Part shown: piece after piece, positions 1-9,147 of the stretch
Layout: every line of letters begins with the position of its first letter
Numbering within the stretch: position 1 is the stretch's first letter
NCBI RefSeq assembly: GCF_000420305.1
Contig: NZ_ATUR01000003.1
Span: 124,001-188,000, forward strand
Origin: Novosphingopyxis baekryungensis DSM 16222
Lineage (GTDB): Bacteria > Pseudomonadota > Alphaproteobacteria > Sphingomonadales > Sphingomonadaceae
DNA: 64,000 nt
Reading direction: 5' to 3'
Made by a program: the position numbers and the translations under genes
Notes under the pieces: model-generated
Told to the model about the DNA's origin: nothing
The model's input: only the letters and a program-made list of their open reading frames with translations
Database searches by the model: none

Positions 1-1
1 C

Positions 2-1867
2 TTGCCCATAGCCGTGCTCCGCAAACATGCCGTCATCGCGTCGGTGGCGGTTCTGCCCGATCGAGATGGTCTGGTGCGACGCATGCCGCTCGGTACCATG
101 ACCGATGGCGTTCCACGGCCGTCGCTAGCGGCGCAGATTGCTGGACGGGGCGGCACCGTCGGGCACCCCTTCCCCATTGATAGTGCCATCGAACCGGAAT
201 CGATACCGCGCCACAGCTTTGTCGCTATCGAGAACGGGAATTTTGATCCGTCACGGCTTGTGGGCAAGGATGTCCTGATCGGCGCTACAGCCATCGAAAT
301 GGGCGATCGCTATGCCACGTCCCGTCACGGCGTTCTTCCCGGCGTCGTGATCCAGGCCATGGCGGCTGAGACCCTGTACTCCGGCACGCCCGTCGAGGCC
401 GGGAGCGCATTTCTTTTGCTCGCCGCGACCCTGCTCACCATCTGGATATTGCTGGCTGCGTCGCGCAAGACCGGACTGGTAAGAGGGGCCGCTTCGCTGT
501 TCCTTCTTGCCATGCTCCACTGGCTCGGCTGGTCGGCGGCGAGAATGCTGTTCGACATTGTTCCAGCCTTTGCGATGATCCTCGGCGCCACCATGATCAT
601 GCTGGTGCAGCAATTCCAGGCGGATCAACGGCATCGGCGGATGCATGACACAAGAACGGGATTGCCGAACCGGTTTGCCTTCGACAGCAGGATGGGTGAC
701 CCGGCCATCTTCACGATCGCGGCGACCATCGGCGGCTATGAGCGGCTGGAGACGGTGCTGGGGGATACAAAGGCAGATCAGCTGATTTGCCGGATCACCG
801 AGCGCCTGACCATGGGAAATGGCGGCGAAAGCGTGTTCCGGGTCGAGGACCGCGCCCTCGCCTGGATATTCAATGGCGAGCAGGACGAGCTGAAATCGAC
901 GCTGTCAGGGCTTGCCGCCCTGATGCGCTCCCCGCTGGAAATTGGCGGGCGCATGGTCGATGTGCAGATGGGCTTCGGCATTGGGCAGGGCCGGGCGCTG
1001 TCCGAGGCAGTCCATGCGGCCAGCCAGGCGCTGCAAAAAGGTGAACCCTGGAGCTATCATGTCGCCGCGGAGGAGGCCGCGCTCGAACGCGAGATATCGC
1101 TGATGGGTGAGCTCGACGCGGCCATCGCCGATAACCAGCTGGAGGTTCTTTATCAGCCCAAATTGGCGCTGGCAGATGATCGCATCACCAGTGTCGAAGC
1201 GCTCGTCCGCTGGAACCACCCGGAGAGAGGCTTTTTACGGCCCGATCTTTTCATTCCGATGGCCGAAGAGACCGACCGTATCAACAGCCTGACCTTGTTC
1301 GTTCTGCAAAGGACGATCGACGACAATCTTTCGTGGCGCGCAAAAGGTTTGCAGGTCAGGTCCGCCGTCAACATTTCTGCGCGCCTCGTCGTTTCTGCCG
1401 CGTTTCTTTCGGCCGCCGAAGCGATGCTGTCGCGATCGACGATCCCGCCGGAAAACCTGATATTCGAGGTCACTGAGTCCGCCGCTATTGCAGATCCGAA
1501 GGCTGCAGCCGCCGCATTGACCCGGTTTCGCGACATGGGCGTATCGATTTCCATGGATGATTACGGCACCGGCCAGGCAAGCCTCACCTATCTAAAGAAC
1601 CTCCCTCTGTCGGAGCTCAAGATCGACCGCAGCTTCGTGCAGTTCGCCCATCGCGATTCCGGCGACGCCATGCTCGTACGCTCCACGGTCGGCCTTGCCC
1701 ATGAACTTGGTCTATCGGTCGTTGCAGAGGGCGTGGAAGATGAAGAATGCCTCGAATTCCTGCGCACGGTAGGCTGCGATTATGCCCAAGGCTATCTGAT
1801 CGGGAAGCCGATGCCAGCGGAGGCATTGTTCGCTTTGGCGCGCGAGGCCAGACGCGCTGCAGCCTGA
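2..1867 (+). CDS. CHASE2 / degenerate GGDEF / EAL c-di-GMP phosphodiesterase (5' partial)
   Basis: Membrane-bound cyclic-di-GMP protein, cut by the window edge; the TTG at base 2 is only the first in-frame codon, so the true N-terminus lies upstream. In order: the end of an extracytoplasmic CHASE2 sensor (LVGKDVLIGATA ... GVLPGVVIQA, residues ~85-120), three membrane segments at ~134-200, a GGDEF-like domain starting at DTRTGLPNR (~216), and an EAL domain. The GGDEF signature is absent (VEDRALAWI lies where it should be), so cyclase activity is not expected. The EAL domain keeps EALVRW (~399-404), VNIS, FEVTES, DDYGTG, LKIDRSFV and EGVED, so phosphodiesterase activity is likely. It stands alone on the plus strand and converges on the siderophore receptor gene. 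The ligand of the CHASE2 domain is unknown. Confidence 0.9.
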   Translation: MPIAVLRKHAVIASVAVLPDRDGLVRRMPLGTMTDGVPRPSLAAQIAGRGGTVGHPFPIDSAIEPESIPRHSFVAIENGNFDPSRLVGKDVLIGATAIEMGDRYATSRHGVLPGVVIQAMAAETLYSGTPVEAGSAFLLLAATLLTIWILLAASRKTGLVRGAASLFLLAMLHWLGWSAARMLFDIVPAFAMILGATMIMLVQQFQADQRHRRMHDTRTGLPNRFAFDSRMGDPAIFTIAATIGGYERLETVLGDTKADQLICRITERLTMGNGGESVFRVEDRALAWIFNGEQDELKSTLSGLAALMRSPLEIGGRMVDVQMGFGIGQGRALSEAVHAASQALQKGEPWSYHVAAEEAALEREISLMGELDAAIADNQLEVLYQPKLALADDRITSVEALVRWNHPERGFLRPDLFIPMAEETDRINSLTLFVLQRTIDDNLSWRAKGLQVRSAVNISARLVVSAAFLSAAEAMLSRSTIPPENLIFEVTESAAIADPKAAAAALTRFRDMGVSISMDDYGTGQASLTYLKNLPLSELKIDRSFVQFAHRDSGDAMLVRSTVGLAHELGLSVVAEGVEDEECLEFLRTVGCDYAQGYLIGKPMPAEALFALAREARRAAA

Positions 1868-2067
1868 AATCTTGCGGTCGCTTGAGGGCAAAAAAGCTTT
1901 CCGTTGGATCGCGCTATGTTAGTCCGCTTCCACCATCTAAACAGACCGGTGCTGATGCTCCCGGTCGTCGCTATGATCCTTGGCGCGCTTGCAGGCAGGG
2001 GTGGACTGCAAGCCTATCGTTCATGGCCTGATGGCTCAAACTCACCCCTGCCCGCTCTCACCGCGCC

Positions 2068-4182
2068 CTAGAACCCGGCAGTGATGGAAGCCTTTACCGC
2101 GCGCGGCCCGCCCTGCAGCAAGGCGTTGGAGAAGCTGTCGAAGGCGGAGGCCCAGTAGCGATTGTCGGCGATATTTTCTGCAGAAACCCGCACCGTCACC
2201 GGCACGTCTCCTGCGGCCAGAACATAGCGGGCACCCAGGTCGAACCGGGTCCAGCTGTCGATTTTCAACGTGTTGACCGCATCCACCCATTGTTCGCCGG
2301 TGTGGATTACCCGGCCCGTCAATGTCAGGCCCGGCACGAAGCCCAGATCCCATTCGACATCGGCATTGGCGGTATATTCCGGCACGCCGGGCACATGGCT
2401 GCCGCCGTCCAGCTTGGCATCGGTATAGGCAGCGCCGCCGATCAGCCTCAGCCCGGGCGCCAGAGAACCGTTGACGGTGAACTCCACGCCCTGATGCCGC
2501 TGATCGCCTAGATAGCCAAAGCTGCCATCATTCAGCACGCCCTCGCCCGGCCGTTCGATATGATAGCCCGCCAGGCCGAGAAAAACGTCCCCGAGCCGAA
2601 CCTTGCCGCCAATCTCATATTGGACCGAGCGGCGCGGAGCGAGGACGGCGCCGGGATTGGTCACGATGTTCGGATCGAGCGGGGCCGTCGGTCCTTGCTG
2701 CAGCGCCTCGATACGATTGGCGTAGAGCGAGACGCCGCCGGCCGGTTTCACCACTATCCCGGCGACCGGGGTGACTGCATCCTCATGATATTCGCTATCC
2801 AGCGCGCCCGTGAAATAGCTGTATGTTTCAACATCGATGGTCTGCAGACGAAGTCCGCCGGTCAGCAGGATGCGATCGTCCAAGAAGCCAGCCGTATCCG
2901 ACGCAAACACGCTGGCGAGCCTTGTGCGTGCGATCGGGAAGGGATCGTCCAGATCGCCGCCAACCAGGGTCGACGTTGGCAGCGCCAGCTGCGGCGTATC
3001 GTACAGATTGGTGGCGAAGCCGGCGAAATTGGGGCCGTAGAGAAAATCATAGGCATTGCGGTTCACCTGCCAGCTGGCATTGCCACCGAAATTCACCTCA
3101 TGCGTCACCGCCTCACCCAGCTTGACGCGCAGCCCCGCCTCTACCGCTTCGTTATTGTCGGTGCGCGGCACGATGAGCGCATTGCCATTGGCCGCGCCTG
3201 TCGCGGTGTCGGTGACGGTGATATTGCCGTAAATGCCCTCCTCGCGTCCGTCACGCGCACCGGCGCGGGCATATAGCAGGGCATTATCGGCCACATCATA
3301 TTCCAGGCTGAGCGTTCCGAAGACATCGCGCAGATCGGTATAGGTATAGGCCTGCGCATAATTGGCATCCGCATCCGGCACGGTGGGCACCGCGGCGCTG
3401 CCGATCGTTACCTTATGCCGCAACCGATCGACGCGGATGTTCTGCCAGGCCACGTCCAGGGCGGCGCGGAAGGGGCCGCTGTCATAATCGAACGCGCCGC
3501 CGATCACCGCCGTGCGCCGGTCCTCCCCGTCGATCGCGGTCTCGCCGTCGCGATAGGTCGCGTTCAGCCGCACACCCCATTCACTGCCGGCGCCGAAACG
3601 CCGGGACACATCCACGCCGCCGCCGAAGCGGCTCTTCGCCTCATAGCTGGCGGTGACGCGATTGATATCCTGCTGCCCTGCCCGTTTCAGGCGCAGATTG
3701 ACGCTGCCGCCAAGACCTGTGCCGCCCGGTGCTGCACCGTTCAGAAAAGCGCTCGCCCCGTTCAGGACCTGCACGCTCTGCAACAGTTCGGGCGCGACCA
3801 GTTGCCGCGGCGTGATGCCATATAATCCGTTCAGCCCGATATCATCGCCGAACAAGGGAAAACCCCGGATGACGAACAGTTCGGCGGCCGTACCGAAGCC
3901 GTAGCTCGTGCGAATGGTCGGATCATTCTCCAACACATCTCCCAGCGTCTGTGGCTGCTGGTTGAGGATCAGCGTCTCGTCATAGGCACGCAGATTGAAC
4001 GGCAGATCCTCGGCCGCCTTGTCGCCGAACACGCCCAGGTCGCCGCCATTGGTGATCTGGGTGGCGTTGTCGCGCTGCGCCGTCACGATGATTTCGTCCT
4101 CGGCCATGTTTTGCGCATGGGAAGCGGTGGCCAGTGTGCCCGCCAGAATGAGGAGCGAGGAGCGAGCGAGGAAACGCGTCAT
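2068..4182 (-). CDS. TonB-dependent siderophore receptor
   Basis: Outer-membrane receptor, 704 aa, for a ferric siderophore, energised by TonB-ExbB-ExbD. It has a Sec signal peptide ending near SHAQ (residues 1-23), a TonB-box-like DEIIVTAQ just after the signal, a plug domain (LGDVLENDPTIRTS, VIRGFPLFGD) and a long beta-barrel that ends in a C-terminal phenylalanine, as outer-membrane proteins do. Its ATG overlaps the stop of the 71-aa membrane gene upstream (ATGA), so it is the last gene of a translationally coupled operon with the PepSY protein. A Fur/Mur-type box precedes that operon. The siderophore specificity cannot be read from sequence. Confidence 0.93.
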   Translation of the reverse strand: MTRFLARSSLLILAGTLATASHAQNMAEDEIIVTAQRDNATQITNGGDLGVFGDKAAEDLPFNLRAYDETLILNQQPQTLGDVLENDPTIRTSYGFGTAAELFVIRGFPLFGDDIGLNGLYGITPRQLVAPELLQSVQVLNGASAFLNGAAPGGTGLGGSVNLRLKRAGQQDINRVTASYEAKSRFGGGVDVSRRFGAGSEWGVRLNATYRDGETAIDGEDRRTAVIGGAFDYDSGPFRAALDVAWQNIRVDRLRHKVTIGSAAVPTVPDADANYAQAYTYTDLRDVFGTLSLEYDVADNALLYARAGARDGREEGIYGNITVTDTATGAANGNALIVPRTDNNEAVEAGLRVKLGEAVTHEVNFGGNASWQVNRNAYDFLYGPNFAGFATNLYDTPQLALPTSTLVGGDLDDPFPIARTRLASVFASDTAGFLDDRILLTGGLRLQTIDVETYSYFTGALDSEYHEDAVTPVAGIVVKPAGGVSLYANRIEALQQGPTAPLDPNIVTNPGAVLAPRRSVQYEIGGKVRLGDVFLGLAGYHIERPGEGVLNDGSFGYLGDQRHQGVEFTVNGSLAPGLRLIGGAAYTDAKLDGGSHVPGVPEYTANADVEWDLGFVPGLTLTGRVIHTGEQWVDAVNTLKIDSWTRFDLGARYVLAAGDVPVTVRVSAENIADNRYWASAFDSFSNALLQGGPRAVKASITAGF

Positions 4183-4394
4183 AAGGGACCTTTTGGATTG
4201 TGCGATTTAAGGGAGGATTGGGAAGAATATAGTTTCAGCAGAAGCATGAGCGGCGCGATGGCGGTCAGGGTCCAGGCGGCAACATCGCCTATTCCATCGC
4301 CCGTCAGGCCCAGGATGAGCCCGGCGATCATGGCCATGCCGATAGCGAGCGGCGCGGCGAACAGGCGCGCGAGCGATTGCCGCGGCCGGATCAT
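4179..4394 (-). CDS. Small two-helix membrane protein of the siderophore operon
   Basis: 71-aa protein with two hydrophobic segments (about residues 14-32 and 37-55) separated by a GDGIGD turn, and a short polar C-terminus. I recognise no named domain. Both ends overlap its neighbours by ATGA: its ATG overlaps the PepSY stop and its stop overlaps the receptor ATG. This tight coupling, more than the residues themselves, supports it as a real gene. The context suggests an accessory to the PepSY inner-membrane protein in iron-siderophore handling, which is an inference. Confidence 0.75.
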   Translation of the reverse strand: MIRPRQSLARLFAAPLAIGMAMIAGLILGLTGDGIGDVAAWTLTAIAPLMLLLKLYSSQSSLKSHNPKGPL

Positions 4395-5548
4395 GCCGAC
4401 ACCGCAGCGCGGCCGCCGCGATAGATTTCATCCACCCGCCGATCGACATAACCGCGCCCACGCCGCCACCAGAGAAGCAGACCCGTCCAGAGCACCCAGA
4501 TGGTGGCCATGGTAAGGGCCGCCCAGATGATCTTGAGCGGCAGACCGCCATAATCGCCGAAATGCAGCGGCTTGGACATCATCAGCGCCTGATTGAGCGC
4601 CGGCATGTCGCGCGCATCGCTCAGCTGCCCGGTGCTGGCATCCACCAGGGCCGGTGTCAGCAGGTTCTCGGTCAGCTTGCTGTCGCCCTGGAAGAAGATC
4701 GCATAATGATGGCCGGTCGACCAGTCGCCGCCCGGAAAGCCGATGAATTGCGGGCTTCGACCGGGCAAGGCAGACTTGGCAGCCGCCATGGCGCGGTCGA
4801 TCGAGCCATAGTAGGCTGGGGCCAGCGGGGGCTTATCGGCAAAGGCTGCGGTCATGTCCGCCAACGCATGGTCGCGCCAGCGATCGGTCAACGGATCGGC
4901 AAAGGCGTTGATTGCGCCGGTGATGCCAATCACCAGCATCCAGGCAAGGGCCACGATGCCAAAAAGATTGTGCTGATCGAGCCGCTTCACGCGCAGGCTG
5001 CGCCCGCGCCGGACGGTGCCAAAGGCCAGCCGCCGCATGAACGGAGCATAGAGCACGGTGCCGGAGACCAGCGCGGCAATGAACAGCACGCCCATCACCC
5101 CCAGAAACAGCATGCCAGGTAGCCCGAGGAACAGATCCGTGTGCATATCGAGCAGAAACGCGATCAGCGGATTGACCGGCGCCGGCCCCAGAGCCGCGCC
5201 GCTCGCACGGTCGTAGAAAAGAAGCAACATATCCTTGCCCGCCGCGTCCGCGGTGGGGCCGAGTGTTACCGTGATCAGCGGGCTTTCCTGGCTGAAGCCG
5301 ATGAACAGCGGCACATTGCCGGGTTTTTCCAGGAGCGCCTGCCCCACGATGCCGTCGAGCGGAAGGCCGCTTTGGGCGGAGGGCGATCCCGTCAAGGCAG
5401 CGGCGCTATCGCCGACCGTTGCTGCTTCGATCTCGTCGCTGAAAATCAGCGGCAGACCGGTCACGCACAGCATCAACAGAAATGCGGTGGCGATCAGGCT
5501 GGTCCATTTGTGGATCAGAAACCAGGTGCGGATGGTGCGGCGCGTCAC
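4391..5548 (-). CDS. PepSY-associated TM protein (siderophore-iron reductase family)
   Basis: Inner-membrane PepSY_TM protein, first gene of the siderophore operon. Relatives next to TonB receptors act in reductive release of iron from siderophores. It shows an N-terminal RTWFLIHKWTSLI motif leading into TM1, a periplasmic PepSY-like region, TM segments around residues 150-175 and 205-225 with LDQHNLFGIVAL, and a last TM at ~345-370 followed by basic WWRRGRGYVDRR. The open frame extends to a TTG at 5584, but that TTG directly abuts a Fur/Mur-type box (5585-5599). The GTG at 5548 has an AGG 9 bases upstream, so I prefer it (385 aa). The exact start remains uncertain. Confidence 0.85.
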   Translation of the reverse strand: MTRRTIRTWFLIHKWTSLIATAFLLMLCVTGLPLIFSDEIEAATVGDSAAALTGSPSAQSGLPLDGIVGQALLEKPGNVPLFIGFSQESPLITVTLGPTADAAGKDMLLLFYDRASGAALGPAPVNPLIAFLLDMHTDLFLGLPGMLFLGVMGVLFIAALVSGTVLYAPFMRRLAFGTVRRGRSLRVKRLDQHNLFGIVALAWMLVIGITGAINAFADPLTDRWRDHALADMTAAFADKPPLAPAYYGSIDRAMAAAKSALPGRSPQFIGFPGGDWSTGHHYAIFFQGDSKLTENLLTPALVDASTGQLSDARDMPALNQALMMSKPLHFGDYGGLPLKIIWAALTMATIWVLWTGLLLWWRRGRGYVDRRVDEIYRGGRAAVSA

Positions 5549-5584
5549 GACGGGCGACCTACCGACACGCCTGCGCAAGGTCAA

Positions 5585-5599
5585 TGCGAATGATTTGCA
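5585..5599. promoter_or_regulatory. Fur/Mur-type iron box upstream of the PepSY-TonB operon
   Basis: The 15-mer TGCGAATGATTTGCA fits the alphaproteobacterial Fur/Mur dyad TGCnAATnATTnGCA at every fixed position. It sits just upstream of the PepSY/siderophore-receptor operon, which is where iron repression is expected. Binding is inferred from the match and the context. Confidence 0.65.
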
Positions 5600-5751
5600 A
5601 TAGACGCCGGAGCCTATGTCCGGTCAGATGCCTGCTTGGACGGCGCGCTGAGACGTGTCGACGAGCGGGCTTTTGACCTCATTTCCCGGTCGGGAGACGT
5701 GCCCCGCATTCTGTCGGTTGGGTTTTAGCGGCTTGTCAGCTCGGCGCATAC

Positions 5752-5791
5752 AAAGGGGCCTGCCCCAGCGATTGGAGCAGGCCCCTTTTTT
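5752..5791. terminator. Bidirectional rho-independent terminator after aceA
   Basis: Inverted repeat GGGGCCTGC (5755-5763) / GCAGGCCCC (5777-5785), flanked by AAA on the left and a T6 run on the right. It lies 22 bases past the aceA stop on the minus strand, where it reads A-rich, stem, TTTGTATG. It could also stop plus-strand transcription. Confidence 0.8.
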
Positions 5792-5812
5792 ACTTCATGC
5801 AATCTTGTGCGT

Positions 5813-7408
5813 TCAGGCGGCGAACTGGTTCATGGTGTTGTCCTTGCCGCCCGCCTTGAGCGCCGCTTCGCCAGCGAAATATTCCTTGTGATCGTCGCCG
5901 ATGTCGCTGCCCGACATGTTCTGATGCTTCACACAGGCAATGCCCTGACGGATCTCTTCGCGCTGAACGTTGAGCACATAGCCCAGCATCGCTTCCTCGC
6001 CGAAATAGCGCTTGGAAAGATTGTCGGTAGACAGCGCCGCGGTGTGATAGGTCGGCAGCGTGATGAGGTGGTGGAAGATGCCCGCCTCGCGCGCCGCATC
6101 CTTCTGGAAGGTGCGGATGCGCTCATCGGCTTCCTTGGCCAGCTCGGTGCTGTCGTAATCGACATTCATCAGCTTGTCGCGATCGAACTGCGAGACGTCC
6201 TTGCCCGCTTCGCTCCACGCATCGAACACCTGCTGACGGAAGTTCAGCGTCCAGTTGAAGCTGGGGGAGTTGTTATAGACCAGCTTCGCGTTGGGAATAA
6301 CCTCGCGGATACGGTTCACCATGCCACCGATCTGGCCGATATGCGGCTTCTCGGTTTCGATCCACAACAGGTCTGCGCCGTTCTGCAGCGACGTGATGGA
6401 GTCCAGCACGCAGCGGTCCTCGCCCGTTCCCGCACGAAACTGGAACAGGTTGGACGGCAGACGGCGTGGCTTCACCAGCTTGCCATCGCGGCTGATCAGC
6501 ACATCACCATGACCGACATTACCCGCATCGACCTCTTCGACGTCGAGGAAACTGTTATACTGGTCGGCCAGGTCGCCCTCTTCCTTCACGAAGGCGATCT
6601 GCTTGGTCAGACCTGCGCCAAGCGAGTCGGTACGCGCCACGATGACACCGTCTTCGACGCCCATTTCGAGGAAGGCATAACGGACCGCGCGGATCTTCTG
6701 CAGGAAATCCTCATGTGGCACCGTAACCTTGCCGTCCTGATGGCCGCACTGCTTTTCGTCGGACACCTGGTTTTCGATCTGGATCGCGCAGGCACCGGCC
6801 TCGATCATCTTCTTGGCCAGCAAATAGGTCGCCTCGGCATTGCCGAAGCCGGCATCGATATCGGCAATGATCGGGACAACGTGCGTCTGGAAGTTGTCGA
6901 TCTTGTTCTGCAGATCGCGCTCCTTCACATCATCGCCCGCCGCCTTGGCCGCGTCGAGATCGCTGAACAGCAGCCCCAGTTCGCGGGCGTCTGCCTGCTT
7001 GAGGAACGTGTACAGCTCCTCGATCAGCATGGGCACGCTGGTCTTTTCGTGCATCGACTGATCGGGCAGTGGGCCGAACTCGCTGCGCAGAGCGGCGACC
7101 ATCCAGCCGGACAGATAGAGATATTTGCCCTTGGTTTCGCCGAAATGCTTTTTGATCGAGATCATCTGCTGCTGGCCGATGAACCCGTGCCATGCGCCGA
7201 GCGACTGGGTGTAGTGCGTAGGATCGGCATCATAGGCATCCATATCGGCGCGCATGATCTTGGCCGTATATTTGGCGATATCCAGACCGGTCAGGAACCG
7301 ATTCTGGAGCCGCATGCGGGCAACGGCTTCCGGCTCGATATCGGCCCAGGGCGCGCCGTTCTTGCTGATCAGCGTCTGCGCCTCGGTGATCGAATTGGTG
7401 TAGGTCAT
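5813..7408 (-). CDS. aceA: Isocitrate lyase (long form)
   Basis: Glyoxylate-shunt enzyme that cleaves isocitrate to glyoxylate and succinate during growth on acetate or fatty acids; cytosolic. 531 aa from the ATG at 7408, which has GGAG 7 bases upstream; the longer frame to 7429 lacks such a site. The length matches the ~530-aa Pseudomonas-type subfamily. The catalytic segment is KQCGHQDGK with the cysteine near residue 221, the form used by that subfamily instead of KKCGHLGGK. IADIDAGFGNAEATY carries the metal-binding Asp, and the EVIPNAKLVYNNSPSFNW region lies further on. It is divergent from an ScfR-type regulator and followed by a strong terminator. No malate synthase gene lies in this window. 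Confidence 0.96.
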   Translation of the reverse strand: MTYTNSITEAQTLISKNGAPWADIEPEAVARMRLQNRFLTGLDIAKYTAKIMRADMDAYDADPTHYTQSLGAWHGFIGQQQMISIKKHFGETKGKYLYLSGWMVAALRSEFGPLPDQSMHEKTSVPMLIEELYTFLKQADARELGLLFSDLDAAKAAGDDVKERDLQNKIDNFQTHVVPIIADIDAGFGNAEATYLLAKKMIEAGACAIQIENQVSDEKQCGHQDGKVTVPHEDFLQKIRAVRYAFLEMGVEDGVIVARTDSLGAGLTKQIAFVKEEGDLADQYNSFLDVEEVDAGNVGHGDVLISRDGKLVKPRRLPSNLFQFRAGTGEDRCVLDSITSLQNGADLLWIETEKPHIGQIGGMVNRIREVIPNAKLVYNNSPSFNWTLNFRQQVFDAWSEAGKDVSQFDRDKLMNVDYDSTELAKEADERIRTFQKDAAREAGIFHHLITLPTYHTAALSTDNLSKRYFGEEAMLGYVLNVQREEIRQGIACVKHQNMSGSDIGDDHKEYFAGEAALKAGGKDNTMNQFAA

Positions 7409-7580
7409 GATAGTACTCCAAACTTCCAATATGATTTACAGCATGTTCACCATGGCCGGACGGTATGAGCGGACGACAACACTGGAAAACTGTTGCCTCA
7501 GTCTATGGATGGCGCCGGACCATCCCGTCAAATCTTTGTTGTAAAAATCGTGTGGATTGGTATGGGATATGCCGTTTTAT

Positions 7581-7605
7581 TCTGTAAATCTGTAAAGATG
7601 TTTAC
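7581..7605. promoter_or_regulatory. Tandem TCTGTAAA repeats and GTAAA/TTTAC dyad before the regulator gene
   Basis: Two perfect head-to-tail copies of TCTGTAAA (7581-7588 and 7589-7596). The second runs into the dyad GTAAA-gatg-TTTAC (7592-7605), which ends two bases before the regulator ATG. Its place in the aceA/regulator intergenic region suggests an operator for that regulator and possibly autoregulation. No Shine-Dalgarno sequence is visible between it and the ATG. Confidence 0.5.
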
Positions 7606-7607
7606 TT

Positions 7608-9017
7608 ATGATCGACACCCTTTCCCTCCCCGATCGCAAGATTTTTGCTGGCCCCAGAGTCCGGCGCCTGCGCGGTCGGCTCGGCCTGGCCCAGAAACGC
7701 ATGGCGGAAGAACTTGGCGTGTCGGCCAGTTATCTGAACCTGATCGAACGCAATCAGCGGCCATTGACGGCCCCTTTCCTGTTGAAACTGACCAAAACCT
7801 ATGACGCCGATCTGCGCGAGCTGATTGCCGAGGACGATGAGCAGGTGGAGAAGGACGTGGCGCAGGCGCTGGCCTCGCCCGCTCTGGCCGGTCTGGATAT
7901 CGGCAAGACGGAGCTGCAGGAGTTCGTCGCAGCGCAGCCTGGCATTGCCCAGGCTCTGATTCGCCTGCACCACATCAGGGATAGCGACGCCGACAGCGCC
8001 CCCACGCGCGGAAAGGGGCGCACGCCATTGAACGCGGTGAGCGAATTCATCGAAGGCGCGCGCAATCATTTCGCAGAACTGGAAGAATTGTGCGAAGCGC
8101 TGGCAGAAGAGCTGCGCTTGGCCGGACCGCATTTCCTCAGCAGCGTGTCCGATCGCCTGCGCGTGAAGCATGGCTTTACCGTGCGGATCATGCCGGCCCA
8201 TGTGATGCCACGGCATCTGCGGCGCTTTGATATCCACAATCGGCAGGTGCAGCTGTCAGAGGTGCTGGACAATGCCAGCCGGTCTTTCCAGGCGGCCTAT
8301 CAGCTGGCCGGGTTCGAGCTGAAATCGTCCATCGAAGCCATCGCCGCGCGGGCCGATATGCCGTCCAAGCCCGCCGAGCGTCTGCTGGTGCAGAACCTCA
8401 CCAATTATGCCGCCGCCGCCTTGATGATGCCCTATCGGCGCTTTCATGACGCAGCGGAGGAGACAGGCTATGACATCGCCCTGCTGGAGGCGCGTTTTGG
8501 CGCGGGATTTGAGCAGGTTGCCCATCGGCTCACCACCTTGCAGCGTCCGGGCACGCGCGGGGTGCCCTTTTTCCTGATCCGGCTGGACCGGGCCGGCAAT
8601 ATTTCGAAACGCTTTTCTGCCGGCAATCAGCCCTTTGCACGGGCCGGTGGCGGCTGCGCGCTCTGGAACGTCCACCGCGCGTTCGAACGGCACGGACAGA
8701 TGCTGACCCAGCTGGTCGAGCTGGAGGATGGCACCCGCTTCCTTACGCTGGCGCGCACGGTGACCGCCTATCGCCAGCCCTTCGGCCAGACCGCGCCGGA
8801 ATATGCCGTCGCGCTGGGCTGTGAGACCCGCCATGCGCATAGCCTGACCTACGCCGCCGGGCTGGATCTGGACGGTGCGGCCATGCCGATCGGCCTGAAT
8901 TGCCGCGCATGCACCCGGCCGGACTGCCGCCAGCGCGCCGTGCCGCCGGCCCATCGGCAATTGCTGATCGACGAAACCCAGCGCGGCGCCAATGCCTTCG
9001 ATTTCTCACGGGAATGA
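7608..9017 (+). CDS. ScfR/RamB-type XRE regulator of isocitrate lyase
   Basis: 469-aa transcription factor of the short-chain fatty acyl regulator family, which senses acyl-CoA-type effectors and controls glyoxylate-shunt or methylcitrate genes. An N-terminal XRE helix-turn-helix covers residues ~17-70 (RVRRLRGRLGLAQKRMAEELGVSASYLNLIERNQRP). A central ImmA/IrrE-like region follows (ELKSSIEAIAARADMPS, NYAAAALMMPYRRF). The family's C-terminal domain carries Cys-rich LNCRACTRPDCRQRAVPP near residues 430-447. It is divergent from aceA, the usual arrangement for this regulator. The ATG at 7608 has no obvious ribosome binding site, so it may be leaderless or start slightly elsewhere. Confidence 0.88.
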   Translation: MIDTLSLPDRKIFAGPRVRRLRGRLGLAQKRMAEELGVSASYLNLIERNQRPLTAPFLLKLTKTYDADLRELIAEDDEQVEKDVAQALASPALAGLDIGKTELQEFVAAQPGIAQALIRLHHIRDSDADSAPTRGKGRTPLNAVSEFIEGARNHFAELEELCEALAEELRLAGPHFLSSVSDRLRVKHGFTVRIMPAHVMPRHLRRFDIHNRQVQLSEVLDNASRSFQAAYQLAGFELKSSIEAIAARADMPSKPAERLLVQNLTNYAAAALMMPYRRFHDAAEETGYDIALLEARFGAGFEQVAHRLTTLQRPGTRGVPFFLIRLDRAGNISKRFSAGNQPFARAGGGCALWNVHRAFERHGQMLTQLVELEDGTRFLTLARTVTAYRQPFGQTAPEYAVALGCETRHAHSLTYAAGLDLDGAAMPIGLNCRACTRPDCRQRAVPPAHRQLLIDETQRGANAFDFSRE

Positions 9018-9147
9018 GCTGCGCACCGATGCAGTCGTCCCGGCGTGCTTTCGGAAGCAGTGCTGGCCATAGGCTGGCTCGCTGCGCTAGCACTGATGCC
9101 CTCAGACGATGCCCATGCGCTGCGCCAGACAGGAATTTTACGACCCG

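Noticed and set aside
1916-2071. 51-codon open frame (MLVRFHHLNRP ...) with a hydrophobic stretch after the EAL gene
   Set aside because: No ribosome site, overlaps the receptor stop, and no recognisable family; too weak to call.
5807-7468. Long plus-strand frame opposite isocitrate lyase
   Set aside because: Antisense shadow of aceA caused by high GC; rich in His/Arg/Gln with no domain.
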